Source: CAZMNY01 sp964567745 (GTDB lineage Bacteria > Planctomycetota > Planctomycetia > Pirellulales > Pirellulaceae). From it: a stretch of 64,000 nt of DNA. The notes beneath the pieces are model-generated. The model searched no databases and had not been told where the DNA came from. It was given only the letters and a program-made list of their open reading frames with translations. The translations under genes were made by a program, and so were the position numbers. Location of the stretch: NCBI GenBank assembly GCA_964567745.1, contig CAZMNY010000004.1, positions 124,001-188,000 on the forward strand, in the 5' to 3' direction. Of this stretch, positions 42,969-52,866 are shown piece after piece; the stretch's first letter is position 1; each line of letters starts with the position of its first letter.

Positions 42969-45900
42969 ATGTCACGATTCTTCATCAATCGCCCGATCTT
43001 CGCCATGGTGATCTCGATCGTCATCGTGATCGCCGGCAGCATCTCCTTGACGAGCTTGCCGATCTCGAAATTCCCCGAGATCACTCCGCCTACCGTTCAA
43101 GTGACGGCCTTCTATCCCGGCGCCAACGCACAAGTGGTCGCCGAGACGGTTGCGGCTCCAATCGAGCAGGAGGTCAACGGCGTCGAGAACATGATCTACA
43201 TGTCGTCGGTCAGTGCGGATGACGGTTCTTACGTGCTGACGGTTACGTTTGAAATCGGCGTCGACATGGACATGGCGACGGTGTTGGTGCAAAACCGTGT
43301 CGCGATCGCCACTCCGAAATTGCCGGAGGACACGAGGCGGCAGGGAATCACGACGAAAAAGCAGTCGACTCAAATCGTTCAAATGGTCACGCTCACCTCA
43401 AGCAATCCTCAGCACGACTCGCTATTTCTTAGTAACTACGCGACGATCAATGTGAAGGATGAACTGAGTCGAATTCGCGGCGTCGGTTCGGTGTCGACGT
43501 TTGGCGCTGCAGATTACAGCATGCGAATCTGGCTCGATCCCAACAAACTGAAAGCACGCAACCTGACGACTCAAGATGTGCTCAGCGCCATCAGCGAGCA
43601 GAATGTACAGGTGGCCGCCGGCAGGATCGGTGAGGAGCCGGCCCCGGTTGGTACGGCGTTTCAGTTGGTCATCAATACCCAGGGCCGACTGCAAACCAAC
43701 GAACAGTTCGCCGACATCATTATTAAGACAGCTGAAGGCGGACGGATTACGCGAGTGCGTGATGTGGTGATCGATGAAGTCACGAACGATCAAGGCGAGA
43801 CTATACAGTCTGGCGTCGAGCGAGGAGGCAAGGACTACAACCGCGCCGGATATTTCAACGGCGCCCCCAGCGCGACGATTTTCATCTACCAGTTGCCGGG
43901 CGCCAACGCGCTCGATTTGGCCGATCAAATTCGGGCCAAGATGAGCGAATTGCAAGGCGGGTTTCCGCAAGGGATGGAATTCAACATCCCCTTCGACACG
44001 ACACTGTTTGTGCGAGCGTCGATTGCCGAAGTCTACGAGACACTCTTTATCGCAATTTTGCTTGTCGTGGTGGTGATCTATATCTTCCTTCAAGACTGGC
44101 GATCAACCCTTATCCCATGCGCCGCGATTCCTGTCGCCTTGATCGGGACGTTTGCGTTTATGGCGATGATGGGGTTCTCCATCAATATCCTGACCCTGTT
44201 CGGAATTGTGCTCGCAATCGGCATTGTGGTCGACGACGCGATCGTGGTTGTCGAAAACACCACGCGCCACCTCGATCGGGGCCTCAGCTCCAAGCAAGCC
44301 GCTGTGGAGGCGATGGTCGAAATCACCAGCCCAGTCATCGCAACCACGCTTGTGCTGTTGGCGGTATTTGTCCCGACCGCGTTCATGGGCGGCATTTCAG
44401 GTCAACTATTCCGCCAGTTCGCACTCACCATTTCCGCCGCCGTGATCATCAGCACGATCAATGCACTAACACTAAGCCCGGCGCTGTGCGGGATCCTCTT
44501 GCGACCCTCAACCGAGAACAAGGTCTTCTTGTTTCGCTGGTTCAACAACACCTTTGATGTGACGACTAGCATTTACAAGGCGGTCATCTGGGGAATGGTT
44601 CGTCGCGTCGCGATCGTGATGTTGGTCTTTCTCGGTTTGATCAGCGTGACTGGTTGGAGCTTCACGAAATTGCCGACAGGATTCTTGCCATCGGAAGACC
44701 AGGGCTACTGTTTCGTCAACATCCAGTTGCCCGACGCCGCGTCGCGGCAGCGAACTGAAAAAGTGCTGACCCGAGTTGGCGAGATCATTAAGCAGACGCC
44801 CGGCGTGGCCGATTCGGTTACGATTTCGGGGTTCTCATTGCTTAGCGGAACGAATGGATCCAACCTTGGACTCGCTGCCGTCATGTACAAACCGTGGGAC
44901 GATCGATCGTCGCCGCAGGAATCGCAAGCCGCTATCGTGGCTCATCTGCAATCCGAGTTCGCGAAGATTGAAGAAGCCATCGTTTTCGCGTTCATTCCCC
45001 CCGCCATCGACGGCTTGGGAAATTCGGGCGGTTTTCAAATGCAACTTCAAGATCGACGCGGAGTCGGATTGGCGGAACTGCAGGCGATGACGGACGAGCT
45101 GCTCGTCGCAGGAAACGGCCAAAGCGGTCTTTCCGGCATGAGCACAACGTTTCGAGCCAATGTGCCTCAGCTGTTCGTCGACATCGATCGCACCAAAGTA
45201 AAAACGCTCGACATTCCGCTGAGCGATGTGTTCAGCACGCTGCAAGCCAACCTCGGCTCGGCCTACGTTAACGACTTCAACGAATTCGGCAGAACATGGC
45301 AAGTTCGAGTTCAAGCGGCGCAACAGTTTCGAGTTAACCCGAACGACATCACGGCGCTCGACGTTCGCAATCGGCAGGGAGAGATGATTCCGTTAGGCAC
45401 GTTTATCGATGTGCGAGAGACGTTTGGGCCTCAAGTGATTCAGCGTTACAACCTCTACCCAACGGCTCAAATCAACGGTTCGCCGGCGCCCGGTTACAGT
45501 TCGGGACAAGCGATTGAATTGATGGAGCATATGGCGCGAGAAAAACTGCCTCAGTCGATGGGCTTTGAATGGACGGGAATGTCCTATCAAGAGAACCAAT
45601 TGAAACACTCGACAAGAATTCAGGACAACGCCACGTTTATCTTGGTTCTCTCAATCGTCTTTGTATTCCTGGTCCTGGCGGCTCAATACGAGAGTTGGAC
45701 GAGTCCGGCCGCGGTGATTTCGGTTGTGCCTTTATCGGCAATCGGCGTGGTCGCGGCAGTCGCGATCGCCCGCGCTGACTTGAACGTCTATTCACAGATC
45801 GGCCTCGTCTTGCTTGTCGCATTGGCGAGTAAAAACGCGATCTTGATTGTTGAGTTTGCCGCCGAACAGAGGCGGACGGGAATGAACATCCGAGAATCCG

Positions 45901-46223
45901 CCGCCTCATCGGCTGAGCTTCGATTTCGCGCTATCCTGATGACGGCGTTTTCGTCGATCCTCGGTTTCATGCCGCTGCTGGTGGCGAGCGGCGCGGGAGC
46001 GGCAAGCCGTATCGCTGTCGGCTTAGCCGTCGTCGGCGGCATGATCGCAGCGACTTGCTTCTCACTGCTCTTTGTTCCTTCCTTCTTCGTCGTTTTCCAA
46101 GGTCTCAGCGAACTCAGGAACCCGCTACCGACCACAAGTGAAATCAGCAAGAAGAACGCGGCGGACAGCAAGGACGACGATGTGGAAGCCGATCCGAAGG
46201 ATTCAGAAGAAGATCAGGAGTAG
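42969..46223 (+). CDS. RND efflux pump, hydrophobe/amphiphile efflux-1 (AcrB) family
   Basis: A 1084-residue inner-membrane proton antiporter of the HAE1/AcrB type, starting M-S-R-F-F-I-N-R-P-I-F-A. Two halves are visible, each with a single first helix, a large periplasmic part and a bundle of helices. The proton-relay aspartates are in G-I-V-V-D-D-A-I-V-V-V-E-N-T (helix 4) and the lysine partner region is in the second half (S-K-N-A-I-L-I-V-E-F-A). It lacks the charged helix-4 signature of heavy-metal CzcA-type pumps, so organic substrates are expected. It ends in a charged D/E/K-rich tail. With the adaptor at 41535 and the outer-membrane factor at 38004 it forms a complete tripartite system. 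Confidence 0.95.
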   Translation: MSRFFINRPIFAMVISIVIVIAGSISLTSLPISKFPEITPPTVQVTAFYPGANAQVVAETVAAPIEQEVNGVENMIYMSSVSADDGSYVLTVTFEIGVDMDMATVLVQNRVAIATPKLPEDTRRQGITTKKQSTQIVQMVTLTSSNPQHDSLFLSNYATINVKDELSRIRGVGSVSTFGAADYSMRIWLDPNKLKARNLTTQDVLSAISEQNVQVAAGRIGEEPAPVGTAFQLVINTQGRLQTNEQFADIIIKTAEGGRITRVRDVVIDEVTNDQGETIQSGVERGGKDYNRAGYFNGAPSATIFIYQLPGANALDLADQIRAKMSELQGGFPQGMEFNIPFDTTLFVRASIAEVYETLFIAILLVVVVIYIFLQDWRSTLIPCAAIPVALIGTFAFMAMMGFSINILTLFGIVLAIGIVVDDAIVVVENTTRHLDRGLSSKQAAVEAMVEITSPVIATTLVLLAVFVPTAFMGGISGQLFRQFALTISAAVIISTINALTLSPALCGILLRPSTENKVFLFRWFNNTFDVTTSIYKAVIWGMVRRVAIVMLVFLGLISVTGWSFTKLPTGFLPSEDQGYCFVNIQLPDAASRQRTEKVLTRVGEIIKQTPGVADSVTISGFSLLSGTNGSNLGLAAVMYKPWDDRSSPQESQAAIVAHLQSEFAKIEEAIVFAFIPPAIDGLGNSGGFQMQLQDRRGVGLAELQAMTDELLVAGNGQSGLSGMSTTFRANVPQLFVDIDRTKVKTLDIPLSDVFSTLQANLGSAYVNDFNEFGRTWQVRVQAAQQFRVNPNDITALDVRNRQGEMIPLGTFIDVRETFGPQVIQRYNLYPTAQINGSPAPGYSSGQAIELMEHMAREKLPQSMGFEWTGMSYQENQLKHSTRIQDNATFILVLSIVFVFLVLAAQYESWTSPAAVISVVPLSAIGVVAAVAIARADLNVYSQIGLVLLVALASKNAILIVEFAAEQRRTGMNIRESAASSAELRFRAILMTAFSSILGFMPLLVASGAGAASRIAVGLAVVGGMIAATCFSLLFVPSFFVVFQGLSELRNPLPTTSEISKKNAADSKDDDVEADPKDSEEDQE

Positions 46224-46234
46224 ACGGAGTTTTT

Positions 46235-46305
46235 ACAGGATCGACATGATTAACAGGATGAAAGAACAGGAGTCTCTGTCTCGATCCGTTATCTATCCTG
46301 TCAAT
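46235..46305. repeat. Third, partial copy of the acaggat..catgat..acaggat repeat
   Basis: acaggatcgacatgattaac followed by aggatg (46235-46260), and tatcctgtcaatc at 46293-46305, form a short inverted pair resembling the hairpin cores of the copies at 4921-5092 and 13579-13758, without their longer flank. Confidence 0.6.
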
Positions 46306-46435
46306 CCCGCGCCATACGTGCGGCGTCGACCGACTCTATTGTGACAACTGCGTTGGTAAGGGCGGCGGCCCCTCGGCGAACCCGAGCAACACGCCGTCCA
46401 ACGGCCAGTTCGTTGCGCCTCAAGCATCCGGCACC

Positions 46436-46954
46436 GTGAAGGGGGGCGCGAGCAGTGTGGGGGTCGAAGGAATGTCGTTGCACTTCCCGGTACTCACCTT
46501 GAAGGTGCCCTCATTGCATTTGCCAAACTTGTTTCGATTGCGCAAGGGGCCGAGCATGATGATGGACCCGTCCAATGCGCCGTACGTCGAGAAACCGGCG
46601 AGCTTGCAAGTGCTTGGCGCAGTCCCGGCCCTATCGATCCCCAACGGCCAGACGTCCAACGATCCGTCGAACGGTCCGTCGAACGCTCAAACACAGGGTC
46701 CATCGAGCGACGTGTCGCCGTTGCAAAAACCGCTTCAAAAGAATGGACAAAAGTCTGCTTCGACGGGCGTTAGTGGAGACCACGTCTTGGCGCTTCAGCA
46801 GTTGCAGCAACGCGAGTATGAAATCGAACGGATGGGGCGGCAAATCGAGCGTCTGGAACAGGCGATGCTGAGGCTCGTTGAAAACGCAACAACCCGCCCC
46901 CGCCGAATGTCGCCAAGCCAGCCTGATGACGCCTGTGGCTTGGCCGAAAGTTGA
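46436..46954 (+). CDS. Hypothetical protein, possibly truncated at its 5' end
   Basis: From GTG 46436 the frame gives 172 residues: a hydrophobic strand-rich start, a P/S/N/Q-rich middle with S-N-D-P-S-N-G-P-S-N repeats, and a coiled coil (about 118-155; Q-Q-L-Q-Q-R-E-Y-E-I-E-R-M). The same frame is open further upstream to about 46260 and reads T-C-G-V-D-R-L-Y-C-D-N-C-V-G-K-G-G-G, a cysteine pattern like a metal-binding knuckle, but no start codon lies there and the frame runs into the palindromic repeat. The 5' end may have been lost to the repeat. No family recognised. Confidence 0.45.
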   Translation: MKGGASSVGVEGMSLHFPVLTLKVPSLHLPNLFRLRKGPSMMMDPSNAPYVEKPASLQVLGAVPALSIPNGQTSNDPSNGPSNAQTQGPSSDVSPLQKPLQKNGQKSASTGVSGDHVLALQQLQQREYEIERMGRQIERLEQAMLRLVENATTRPRRMSPSQPDDACGLAES

Positions 46955-47079
46955 GCGAGTTCAGCCAGCCGTTCTGGTAACGCCCTACGCCGCCAAACCG
47001 CTCGTCCGATCCACGCCTGCTCAGGCACGTCTCGAGCGATTCCCGCCGACGACAAGTCGTTAGACTCACGTGAACTACG

Positions 47080-48546
47080 CTACGCCGGCGCCATGCCTCG
47101 CATCATGATGGCGCAGAGCCAGGCGCCGTAAGTGCCCAGGGCGTAGCCGAGCACGGCGAGCAGGACGCCGACGGGTGCCAGCGAGGGGTGAAAGGCGGCA
47201 GCCACGACAGGTGCCGAAGCTGCTCCGCCAATGTTGGCCTTGCTGCCGACCGCAAGGAAGAAATAGGGAGCTCGAATCAGGTAGGCCGTGGTGAACATGA
47301 TCCCGACGTGAATCGCCATCCAGACTCCGCCCACGGCGAATAGTCCCGGACTCTCAAAGACGGCCATGATGTCCATGTTGAGTCCGATGGATGCGACCAA
47401 CAAGAAAATAAAGACGGTGCCGATCTTGGACGCTCCGGCGCCTTCCAGTTGGCGAGCGGGAGTGAATGACAGAACCACTCCGCCCGTGGTCGCCAACACG
47501 ATCAGCCAGAAGAACTTTGAATCCAAACTGAATCGTCCCAATTGCGGGGCGGTCTCTCCGATCCACGGCGCGATCCAATCGGCGGCAAAATGGCAAGCGG
47601 CTGTCACCCCAAACGCGAAGGCCAGCAACACCATGAAGTCCGTTGCGGAGGGGATGCGGGCCGCCTTGCGACTAAAGTGCTCCATCTTGTTGCGGAGCGT
47701 TTCAACACTCGTCGCGTCGGCTCGAAAAAACTCGTCAATCTGCTTCGCCTTATCGACGCCGATCAAGAGGAATAACATCCAGACCTCGGCAACGATCACG
47801 TCAACGGCAATCATTGAGCTGTACATCGCATCGGACGGTTGGAAAATTTCTTTCATCGCCGCTTGGTTCGCGCCGCCTCCGATCCAACTGCCCGCAACTG
47901 TCGAAAGACCTCGCCACACATCGTCGCCGCCAACGAGGTCGGGTGCGACAAACGAAATTAAGATGATCGCAAGCGGTCCGCCGACGATCACTCCCGTCGT
48001 ACCAGCCAAGAACATGATCAACGCCTTGGGCCCAAGTTTGAAAATCTCGCGCAGATCGATGCTGATCGTCAGTAGCACCAAGCTAGCAGGCAACAGGTAA
48101 CGCGTGGAAACGAAGTAGATCTGCGATTCCTCGGCGTCGACGATGCCGAACAGTGTCAGTAGCGACGGCAGAAAATAGCAGAGCAGCAGCATCGGCACGA
48201 TTTTGTAGAACCGTTTCCAAGCGGGCAGCTGGCTCGTCCAAAACACCAATCCCAAAATCACGGCTAACAATCCAAACGTGGTGGCGTCGTTCGTGATCAA
48301 AGCGGTTGACTTCTTTTCGGCCCTGGACCCGGCCTCGGTCTTACTTTCTTCGGTGCTCTCATCGGCGGCCGCCAAGTCGTCGGCCGCCGCGGATCCCGGA
48401 TCCGATTCGCCTTCGTCGGCTACCGCAGGCGGCGTCGAGTTCGCATTCTGCGCGATGGCGACGAACCCAAAAAAGCAAGCGGAGACGAACACGAGCAGGA
48501 ATGCGTAGACAGGCAACGGCTTGCGGGCGGAAAGGGAGTTGGCCAT
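47080..48546 (-). CDS. DUF819 family membrane protein (YjcL-like)
   Basis: A polytopic membrane protein of 488 residues from ATG 48546; the frame is open to 48717 but the added part is not protein-like. It has about eleven helices after an N-terminal signal-like helix and a D/E/S/A-rich linker (about 40-75). Conserved family stretches include G-S-W-I-G-G-G-A-N-Q-A-A-M-K-E and S-K-A-N-I-G-G-A-A-S-A-P-V-V-A-A-A. DUF819 proteins are presumed transporters with an inverted-repeat fold; the substrate is unknown. It is transcribed divergently from the amidohydrolase gene at 48841. Confidence 0.88.
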   Translation of the reverse strand: MANSLSARKPLPVYAFLLVFVSACFFGFVAIAQNANSTPPAVADEGESDPGSAAADDLAAADESTEESKTEAGSRAEKKSTALITNDATTFGLLAVILGLVFWTSQLPAWKRFYKIVPMLLLCYFLPSLLTLFGIVDAEESQIYFVSTRYLLPASLVLLTISIDLREIFKLGPKALIMFLAGTTGVIVGGPLAIILISFVAPDLVGGDDVWRGLSTVAGSWIGGGANQAAMKEIFQPSDAMYSSMIAVDVIVAEVWMLFLLIGVDKAKQIDEFFRADATSVETLRNKMEHFSRKAARIPSATDFMVLLAFAFGVTAACHFAADWIAPWIGETAPQLGRFSLDSKFFWLIVLATTGGVVLSFTPARQLEGAGASKIGTVFIFLLVASIGLNMDIMAVFESPGLFAVGGVWMAIHVGIMFTTAYLIRAPYFFLAVGSKANIGGAASAPVVAAAFHPSLAPVGVLLAVLGYALGTYGAWLCAIMMRGMAPA

Positions 48547-48840
48547 AGATAGCGGTCCGTCTCGGAAGAAGAGAAAGGGAAAGCGGGCCACAGTCGTTCC
48601 CCGCTGAAAAACGATGAGAACGCGGGCTCGTGGTCGCCGAGGTGTGGATTCTAGCGCATTGACCGTTGCCTTCCAACGGTGGCCTCCACGGCGGCAAGGA
48701 AAAACAGCCGCATTCATTGGACAGACCCCTTTGGGCAGTGCAGAATTTAGGATTCAATCAAGTAAATGCACTGCACGACTTTCGCCGGCGTTCGATCGGA
48801 CCGCTGGCCTCTCTGTCGGACCTCTTAAGTTTGGACAACG

Positions 48841-51800
48841 ATGAGCACCATGATACGCACCTTGCTTGGATTGACTCTTTCACTTTGCCTGTTGGCGACA
48901 GGTTTTCTCGGCGCCTCGCTGCCCAAAGCGTCTGCGGACGACAACAAGGCGAAGAAGAGCAAGGTCAAAAAGGACACGGCAAAGAAGAAGGGAAAAAAGG
49001 CCGAGTCCGATGCGAAGAAAAAGTCGGGCTCAGATTCCGCCGAGTCCAAAGAGGCTAACGCCGACAAGCCCTCTGATTGGGATATTGAATCGGCGCCTGG
49101 CCCTCACGGTTCGCAAGCGATCGATGTCCGAGAAGGCACTTGGATGAATCTTGACGTCAGTCCAAACGGCAAGACCATCGTCTTTGACCTGCTCGGCGAC
49201 CTCTACGAAATGCCGATCGATGGCGCCGACGGCACACCGAAGACGAAAGGACGTCTTCCAAAACGCATCGCATCGGGATACGCGTGGGACATGCAGCCCC
49301 GTTACAGCCCCGACGGAAAAACAATCGCGTTTACGAGTGACCGCAAAGGAAAGAGCGGCAAGTCGGGCGATAACATCTGGACCATGTCTCGCGACGGCAA
49401 AACGATCAAGCAAGTCACGAACGAAACGTTTCGGCTGATCAATGGCCCCGCCTGGACTCCAGACGGCAAGTACATCGTCGCTCGCAAACACTTCTCGAGT
49501 CGTCGTTCACTGGGTGCAGGCGAGATGTGGCTCTTCCACCGCGATGCAGTTGAATCGAATGCGACCGGCGGCGTCCAACTAACGAAGCGTCCCAACGATC
49601 AGAAGGACGTCAACGAGCCCGTATTCTCACCCGATGGCCGCTACTTGTATTACTCGCAAGACACGACTTCCGGCGACACTTTCGAATACGACAAGGACTC
49701 ACATAAACAGATCTATGTGATCAAGCGGCTCGATGTACGCAAAGGCGAGACCGAATCGTATATCTCGGGGCCAGGCGGTGCCTGCCGACCGACGCCCTCA
49801 CCCGACGGCAAGCAGATTGCATTTGTGCGCCGAGCCGGCGCGAAGACAGCGCTTCACGTTTTCGACAGCCGTTCGGGCGGAGTCCGTTTGGTTTACGACA
49901 AGCTCGAGCGAGATATGCAAGAGGCGTGGGCGGTCCACGGAGTTTACCCAACTTTCGATTGGACTCCGGATGGCAAGTCGATCGTCATTTGGGCCAAAGG
50001 CAAGATCCGTCGAATTGACGTCGCCAGTGGCAAAGCGTCTGTGATTCCTTTCCGAGTCAAGGATACGCGGTCGGTCACGCGACGATTGCGTTTTCCGATT
50101 GAAGCCGCGCCCGACAAGTTCTCGGTGAAAATGTTGCAGTCCGTCGTCACTTCGCCGGACGGAAAACTTGTCGCCTACTCAGCGTTGGGCAAGATCTATG
50201 TGCGAACTCTACCCAAGGGCAAACCGCGCCGCCTGACTCGCCAGAACGATCATTTTGAATTCTATCCCAGTTTCTCGAAAGACGGACGGCACGTCGTTTA
50301 CGCCAGTTGGAACGACGAAACGTTGGGCGCCATTCGAGTTGCCTCGGTCGACCGCCGAGCCAACGAGAATTGGATTGTGACGAGCGAGCCGGGACACTAC
50401 ACGAACCCGGTGTTTTCTCCGAGCGGCAAGATGGTTGCGTTCGAGCGACGAGGCGGCGGGTTCTTGACGTCGCCACTCTGGTCTCGGGATCGAGGCATTT
50501 ACCTCGCGCCGGCTCGAGGCGGCGCGGCAAAGCGAGTCAGCAAGTCGGGAAGCCGACCGCGATTCGCCAAGACCGACGGCCGAATCTTTTTCACGCAAGG
50601 ACAAGGCGGCAAGGATGCGGACAACCTGCAACTCTGGTCAATGGACACGCGAGGCGAAGAAAAGCGGCACCACTATACGAGCGCATGGGCGACCGACTAC
50701 TGTGTCTCGCCCAACGGCTCGACCATCGGCTTTATCGAACGTTATCGAGTCTACGTGGCGCCGTTCATCGATGCCGGCGGACCGATTACCGTCGGCCCGG
50801 GCGGTGCCGGCCTACCGATCAAACAGGTGAGCACCGAAGCGGGCGACTTCGTTCACTTCTCCGGCGACAGCAAGACGTTGCATTGGTCATTGGGTCCCGA
50901 ACTGTTCAGCAAGGCGGTTCAATCCAAGGCGGACGAAAAACCAACTTCGATCGCAATCGGTTTTAAACAGACGCACGCGAAACCCAAAGGCCAAGTGGCC
51001 CTCATAGGCGGCAAGATTGTCACGATGAAAGGCGATCAGGTCATCGAAAATGGCGTGGTGCTGATTGAAGGGAATCGGATCAAGGCGGTCGGGCGCCGCG
51101 GCGAAGTTGACGTTTCCAAGTCGGCGACGGTCATCAATATTGAAGGCCAAACCGTTCTGCCTGGTTTTGTCGACACACACGCCCACGGCTCACAAGCCGC
51201 CAACGGAATGACGCCGCAGCGCAATTGGGTCGACACCGCGCGATTGGCGTTCGGCGTGACCACGATTCACGACCCCTCAAACAATACCCATGCGATCTTC
51301 ACAGCAAGTGAAATGACAAAGGCCGGCGTGATCACCGCGCCACGCACCTTTTCGACTGGGACAATTCTCTACGGAGCCGCCGGCAGTTACAAAGCCGAGA
51401 TCAACAGCTTGGACGACGCGAGGTTTCATCTGCGACGCATGAAAGCCGTCGGTGCGTTTTCCGTCAAGAGCTACAACCAACCGCGGCGCGATCAGCGACA
51501 GCAAGTGCTCGCCGCGGCTCGTGAACTCGAGATGATGGTGGTTCCCGAGGGCGGCTCGACGTTCATGCACAACATGACCATGATTGTCGACGGCCATACG
51601 GGCATCGAGCACACGCTTCCTGTGCAAACCGCCTACGACGACGTGATGGATTTGTGGCGCGGCACTGAGGTGGGCTATACGCCGACGCTGAGCGTGGCCT
51701 ATGGAGGTATTTCCGGCGAACAGTATTGGTATCAAGTTGACGATCTGTGGCTTCACCCGAAACTGCAGGCCTGCATTCCTCCGCATATTCTCAACCCGCG

Positions 51801-52299
51801 ATCGCGGCGCCGCAACAAGTCGCCGCTGGAAGACTACAACCATATTCGAGTTGCCGAAATCGCTCGGCAAGTTGTCGACCAAGGCGGACTCGTGCAGGCC
51901 GGCGGGCATGGTCAACTAAACGGAGTCTGCACGCATTGGGAGTTGTGGAGTTTCGTTCAAGGCGGGATGACTCCAATGCAAGCGCTTCGTTGCGGCACCA
52001 TCAACGGCGCCACCTACATCGGACTGGATTCGGACCTCGGTTCAATCGAAAAGGGCAAACTCGCCGACATCATTGTGATCGAGAAGGGGCGTGATCCCAC
52101 GAAGGACATTCGCGACTCGGAAAAGATTCACTATGTTGTCGCCAACGGCCGAGTGTTCGACGCTCGCTCGATGAACGAACTTGGCAGCCCCGCCCCGCGC
52201 GCCCCGTTCTACTGGATTCACCACGGCCAAGGCCTCAGCCACGGTCATCCCAGCTCCGAAGGCTGCGGCTGTCACCGCTCACGCAACACGCAGCGGTAA
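48841..52299 (+). CDS. Secreted TolB-like propeller fused to an amidohydrolase
   Basis: An 1152-residue secreted protein: signal peptide (about 1-32), a lysine-rich linker (about 35-70), WD40-like/PD40 propeller repeats (about 90-680; repeated S-P-D-G-K and D-G-R patterns), then an amidohydrolase domain (about 720-1120). The metal-binding H-x-H is in V-D-T-H-A-H-G near residue 778, and the later family features are G-G-H-G-Q and L-G-S-I-E-K-G-K-L-A-D-I-I-V-I. Fusions of this kind are assumed to act on peptides or cyclic amides outside the cytoplasm; the substrate is unknown. The last 25 residues are rich in histidine and cysteine (H-H-G-Q-G-L-S-H-G-H...C-G-C-H), a possible extra metal site. 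Confidence 0.9.
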   Translation: MSTMIRTLLGLTLSLCLLATGFLGASLPKASADDNKAKKSKVKKDTAKKKGKKAESDAKKKSGSDSAESKEANADKPSDWDIESAPGPHGSQAIDVREGTWMNLDVSPNGKTIVFDLLGDLYEMPIDGADGTPKTKGRLPKRIASGYAWDMQPRYSPDGKTIAFTSDRKGKSGKSGDNIWTMSRDGKTIKQVTNETFRLINGPAWTPDGKYIVARKHFSSRRSLGAGEMWLFHRDAVESNATGGVQLTKRPNDQKDVNEPVFSPDGRYLYYSQDTTSGDTFEYDKDSHKQIYVIKRLDVRKGETESYISGPGGACRPTPSPDGKQIAFVRRAGAKTALHVFDSRSGGVRLVYDKLERDMQEAWAVHGVYPTFDWTPDGKSIVIWAKGKIRRIDVASGKASVIPFRVKDTRSVTRRLRFPIEAAPDKFSVKMLQSVVTSPDGKLVAYSALGKIYVRTLPKGKPRRLTRQNDHFEFYPSFSKDGRHVVYASWNDETLGAIRVASVDRRANENWIVTSEPGHYTNPVFSPSGKMVAFERRGGGFLTSPLWSRDRGIYLAPARGGAAKRVSKSGSRPRFAKTDGRIFFTQGQGGKDADNLQLWSMDTRGEEKRHHYTSAWATDYCVSPNGSTIGFIERYRVYVAPFIDAGGPITVGPGGAGLPIKQVSTEAGDFVHFSGDSKTLHWSLGPELFSKAVQSKADEKPTSIAIGFKQTHAKPKGQVALIGGKIVTMKGDQVIENGVVLIEGNRIKAVGRRGEVDVSKSATVINIEGQTVLPGFVDTHAHGSQAANGMTPQRNWVDTARLAFGVTTIHDPSNNTHAIFTASEMTKAGVITAPRTFSTGTILYGAAGSYKAEINSLDDARFHLRRMKAVGAFSVKSYNQPRRDQRQQVLAAARELEMMVVPEGGSTFMHNMTMIVDGHTGIEHTLPVQTAYDDVMDLWRGTEVGYTPTLSVAYGGISGEQYWYQVDDLWLHPKLQACIPPHILNPRSRRRNKSPLEDYNHIRVAEIARQVVDQGGLVQAGGHGQLNGVCTHWELWSFVQGGMTPMQALRCGTINGATYIGLDSDLGSIEKGKLADIIVIEKGRDPTKDIRDSEKIHYVVANGRVFDARSMNELGSPAPRAPFYWIHHGQGLSHGHPSSEGCGCHRSRNTQR

Positions 52300-52452
52300 C
52301 AGCGGAGGGTCATTTGTTGTTTCAGCATGTCAATGGCTTGCCAGTGGTTGCGAACTGCCAAGCAGGAAAAGCACGCCGCGCCGGGGCAACATGCCCAACG
52401 AGGCATCAGTGCAAAGTGAAGAATGCAAAGTGCAAAATGGAAGAAAAGACCC

Positions 52453-52474
52453 AACGAGCTTGCTCGTTCGGGTC
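52453..52474. repeat. Palindrome aacgagcttgctcgtt
   Basis: Another copy of the intergenic palindrome found at 37262 and 19104, here followed by cgggtc. Confidence 0.6.
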
Positions 52475-52515
52475 TCGGTCTTGGCCCTAATTATTTGGGT
52501 CATGACAACCAACGA

Positions 52516-52557
52516 GCCGCCTCTCCCCGGACCCTCACGCGTCGGGGGAGAGGCGGC
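52516..52557. repeat. Long palindrome with 13-bp perfect arms
   Basis: GCCGCCTCTCCCC (52516-52528) and GGGGAGAGGCGGC (52545-52557) pair perfectly. The loop contains ggaccctcacgcgtcg, sharing its core with 37744-37767. Confidence 0.75.
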
Positions 52558-52866
52558 TTGTGGCGGCTTAGCGATTAAATCAACAAGCCGCTTGCTCGTT
52601 CGGTGAATCAGACAAACAGCTAACGAATTGGTCTGTCGGCGACGATCGTTTTTCCGCCGGCCTAATCGGTACAACCTCGACAACCCAACGGTCTAGGTCC
52701 TCGCGCGACTCTTCGGCGCTCTCCAGCTTTTCGGTTCGGATGAATCGGCCCGAGTCTGACGTCAAAGCGAGCTAGAGTTTTGATGGTTAGGTCTGCGCGC
52801 TCGGCATGCGATGGAGTTTTGTTCGCCGAGCGCTGACGTACGCGAAAACTCTGAGGATGGCGACCG

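Larger units (their letters stand above)
52300..52866. other. Intergenic region with palindromes
   Basis: About 570 bases between the amidohydrolase and the pseudopilin operon. It holds the palindromes at 52453-52474 and 52516-52557 and a degenerate copy (ccgcttgctcgttcgg) near 52588. No gene is supported. Confidence 0.5.
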
